A program made the position numbers and the translations under genes. Under the pieces are notes generated by a model that was given only the letters and a program-made list of their open reading frames with translations, was not told where the DNA came from and searched no databases. From an uncultured Methanomassiliicoccales archaeon (lineage in GTDB: Archaea; Thermoplasmatota; Thermoplasmata; SG8-5): a DNA stretch of 64,000 nucleotides. Below are positions 61,457-64,000 of this stretch, piece after piece. The DNA lies in assembly GCA_938004075.1 (NCBI GenBank), contig CALKWP010000013.1, positions 28,679 through 92,678 of the forward strand, given 5' to 3'. Within the stretch, counting starts at the first letter, position 1; every line of letters begins with the position of its first letter.

Positions 61457-63840
61457 ATGGTCAGCTGGAACGTCCGCGTGCTGGCGGTTTCCTACACGAA
61501 AGAAGATGATGTCATCATCGAGCTTTTCGGACGCACAGACAAAGGCAAGTCCATAGCGGTGAGGTACAGAGGATTCCGGCCATACTTCTACCTGGTGGCG
61601 CCGCCGTCCGGCATTGCCGCGGAGCTCAAGGCCAATGCCAATGTCGTTTCCGTTGAGGACGCAGAGCTGTTCCACGATGGCAAGGACCGCCCGTGCAAGA
61701 AGGTCACGATAAAATACCCCTGGCTGGTGCCGGATTTTCGCAAGGCGTACGCGAGCCATTGCCGGGTTCTTGCTGCCGACATACCATTCGGCCACAGGTT
61801 CATGTACGACCTGGACCTGGGCGGCTGCGTCCGGGTTACCGGGAAGAAAGTCGATATCGAGAAGTACACGACTGACCTGGTCGTTGAGGCATCGGAATTC
61901 CAGAACATCGAACCGTTCAAGCCGGAACTCAAGATACTCAGCTTCGATCTGGAGAACAGCATCAAGACCGATGAGATTCTCACCATCTGCTGCGCCATCT
62001 CGAACGGGGGAGAGACAAAACACGAGAGCCTGGTGGGCGATGAGAAATCGATGATAACCGGTTTTCTGGAACTGATAAAGCGGACTGACCCGGACGTCAT
62101 AACCGGTTACAACATAGACGGGTATGATATTCCTTTCATACTGAAACGAGCGGCCCATCACCGGATGAATGAGCTCGGAATGGGCAGGGACGGGACCGAG
62201 CTTCGGGATGTTGGCAAATTCTGGCGGGCCAAGGGCCGGATAATCGCCGATGCCTGGTGGAACGCCAAGAAGGAACTTCGGCCGAAGCAGGAAACGTTAA
62301 ATGCCGTCTCCAAGCTGGTTTTGGGGGAGCAGAAGGACGACGTGAACCCTGCTCAGATAGACCAGGAATGGGCCGCCGACAAGGAAAAGGTCGTAAGGTA
62401 CTGCGTCAAGGATGCGGAGCTTGCATTGCGCATACTCCAGAAGATCGCCGTCCTGGAGAAGAACATGGACCTGGCTACCGTGTCAAAGTTGCCCCTGGAT
62501 GATGTCCTCAACGGCCGCACTTCCACGCTTATCGATTCCGTACTCATCAGGGAGGCGGACCGGAACAAGATTGCTGTTCCTCTGACTAGCAATTTCGATA
62601 GAGAAGAGCAGATAGAGGGCGGTTACGTCCATACCATCGACCCCGGCCTCTATGACTGGGTTGGCGTTCTTGATTTCAAGAGCATGTACCCCAGCCTCAT
62701 AATTGCCAAGAACATTTGCTTTACCACCTTGAGCAGGGACGGGAAGATTAAAAGCCCCGAAGAAGGCGTGAATTACCTGGACAAGGAGACGCGGCTGGGG
62801 CTTCTTCCGCAGGTCCTGGAACGATTGATGAAGCAGAGGGACGAGACAAAGGCAAAGATGAAGGCGGCCAAGGATCCGGCCCAGAAGCGTTATTACAACG
62901 GATTGCAGGAAGCGATAAAGGTGCTCATGAACGCGGTTTACGGCGTCTTCGCATCCTCGTTCTACAGATTCACCAACCCGAAGATAGGCGCCAGCATCAC
63001 GGCGTTCGCCCGAGAGAACACGAAAAGCATCATCAGCCAGCTTGAGTCTGAGGGCGTCCGCGTTATCTACGGCGATACAGATTCAGTATTCTTCCAGTCC
63101 CCGGGAAACACCCTGGATGAGGCACTGGAGCTCGGCAAGGCCATTGCCAAGAGATACTCCAAGGAAGGCGCCACCCTGGAATTCGAAAAGATCATCAACC
63201 CGCTGTTCAGCCATGGCGCGAAGAAGCGGTACGTTGGCAACGTGGTATGGCCGGAGGAGTCCATGATAGTCCGCGGCTATGAGACACGGCGTACTGACGC
63301 ATTCAACATCCAGAGCGACTCCCTGACAAAGGTGTTCGAGAGGATCCTCGACCATGATACCGACGGCGCGATCGCGCTTGCCAGGGAAACGGTCCAGGCA
63401 ATCGCCAAGGGTGAAGTGAGTCCCGAGGACCTGGTCATCTCCAAGACATGCAAGAACTTCAACACCTACAAGGACCCGGACAACCAGGCGACGGTGCAGA
63501 CCGCAAAGAAGCTCATGGAGCTGGGTTATGAATTTACTCCTGGCATGAAGGTGAGCTGGGTTGTCACCAGCGGACGCAGGACGCCCATCGAAGTCGAGCC
63601 GTTCGTCAGCGGCAGAAAGTTCGATAAAACGCCGGATTACGAGTACTACGCCAGGAGGGCGGCGATGACCCTGGCCCGCGTGACAGATACTTTCGGATGG
63701 GACGTGCAGGAATTGCTAACCGGCACCCAGCAGAAATCGCTTTTCAGCTATGACGGGGGGAAGCCCCCAAGACCAAAAGAAAGGAAGAGGCAAAGGTCAA
63801 GAAAACAGACAAGGAGCTGACCTTGGACGACTTCCTTTGA
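61457..63840 (+). CDS. polB: DNA polymerase B, with a probable 1-nt frameshift near the C-terminus
   Basis: A family-B replicative polymerase of about 790 residues. Exo I is LSFDLENS, Exo II is GYNIDGYD and Exo III is YCVKDAELAL, so proofreading looks intact. Polymerase motifs are DFKSMYPSL, KVLMNAVYG and YGDTDSVF, all with the needed aspartates. As written, the frame stops at 63820 after a very basic tail. Adding one G to the run at 63755-63760 extends the protein to the TGA at 63840, with an E/K-rich linker and the ending LTLDDFL, like the C-terminal clamp-binding ends of archaeal polymerases. QQKSLFSY just before may also bind the clamp. The gene follows the GTPase after one base. Confidence 0.92.
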
Positions 63841-63862
63841 AGGCATATTCTTGGCAGCATGC

Positions 63863-63885
63863 CCCGCCTGTCAGGGCGGGTTTTT
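63863..63885 (+). terminator. Terminator hairpin after polB
   Basis: CCCGCC pairs with GGCGGG around TGTCAG, followed by five T. It lies 22 bases after the restored stop. The arms CCCCGCCTG...AGGGCGGG match hairpin 3 of the row before the thermosome. Confidence 0.65.
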
Positions 63886-63954
63886 GAATCATTTTAGCTT
63901 CAAGTGCGAATGTCCCAGCATTCTGAGGCACTCTAGAACTCCTGTATGGAAAGC

Positions 63955-64000
63955 AGATCGGAAGAGCACACGTCTGAACTCCAGTCACGAATCACCATCT
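63955..64000 (+). other. Illumina adapter remnant at the contig end (artefact)
   Basis: From AGATCGGAAGAGC on, the bases follow the standard TruSeq read-1 adapter for 34 nt (63955-63988). Eight bases, GAATCACC, sit where the sample index belongs, and ATCT matches the constant part that follows an index. This is not genomic DNA. The true sequence ends at or before 63954. Confidence 0.97.

Noticed and set aside
63752..63840. Programmed frameshift in DNA polymerase B
   Set aside because: There is no slippery heptamer with a downstream stem in the right place, and the G-run lies near a contig end that already contains adapter. An indel error is simpler.
63797..63988. Minus-strand reading frame beginning MTGVQTCALPI
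   Set aside because: This is the translation of the reverse complement of the Illumina adapter, a well-known database artefact, running on into intergenic bases.

Overview
The window is archaeal, with roughly 55% GC and dense gene packing. Archaeal marks are a group II chaperonin (thermosome), an FtsZ, a family-B DNA polymerase, FEN1, Dph2 and Dph6, archaeal PheT, DtdA, KptA, the RNase P protein Pop5/Rnp2, four-subunit ferredoxin oxidoreductases and a tRNA-Ser with a bulge-helix-bulge intron. Many starts lie 25-28 nt behind a TATA-like box with no ribosome site, so leaderless transcription looks common. The set suggests a heterotrophic, amino-acid-using euryarchaeal lineage, most likely Thermoplasmatota (my inference; no 16S rRNA or ribosomal protein is present to fix it). 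No methanogenesis genes are seen.

Layout. 1-4.4 kb: a cut-off gene, two tandem fRMsr-like GAF proteins, a dihydrolipoyl dehydrogenase-like enzyme, KptA, DtdA and a 53-residue zinc ribbon. 4.5-8.7 kb: a co-directional tungsten aldehyde:ferredoxin oxidoreductase operon with a four-cluster ferredoxin, two membrane-linked proteins and a DUF3795 protein. 8.7-13.1 kb: a leucine-degradation operon (split methylcrotonyl-CoA carboxylase plus methylglutaconyl-CoA hydratase). 13.2-19.2 kb: a Vps62-like membrane protein, a tRNA-Ser locus flanked by partial tRNA duplications and hairpins, PheT, a zinc alcohol dehydrogenase and Dph6. 19.2-28.5 kb: a row of seven hairpins, the thermosome, a DmeF-like metal exporter, Rnp2, FtsZ, Dph2, MfnA, a degenerate PEP-synthase-like protein and a crotonase.

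28.5-43.8 kb: a PepF-type oligopeptidase, an exosome-linked RNA-binding protein, a six-gene operon for pyruvate-type and indolepyruvate ferredoxin oxidoreductases, GcvH, a sulfur-relay operon (persulfide reductase-rhodanese, two TusA, DsrE2), FEN1, a surface protein and malic enzyme. 43.8-56.0 kb: four very large exported, C-terminally anchored proteins (two peptide-binding proteins with Ig-like stalks and two beta-propeller/PKD proteins) on one strand. 56.0-63.8 kb: a metallophosphoesterase, an 805-residue coiled-coil protein, a DUF4184 membrane protein, a YchF/OLA1-type GTPase and DNA polymerase B.

Together the genes describe a peptide and amino-acid fermenter. Surface binding proteins and an oligopeptidase supply amino acids; 2-oxoacid oxidoreductases, AOR and the MCC branch oxidise carbon skeletons and pass electrons to ferredoxin. 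The right end is technical: the last 46 bases are an Illumina adapter with an index-like segment. A 1-nt error near the polymerase C-terminus probably belongs to the same low-quality contig end.
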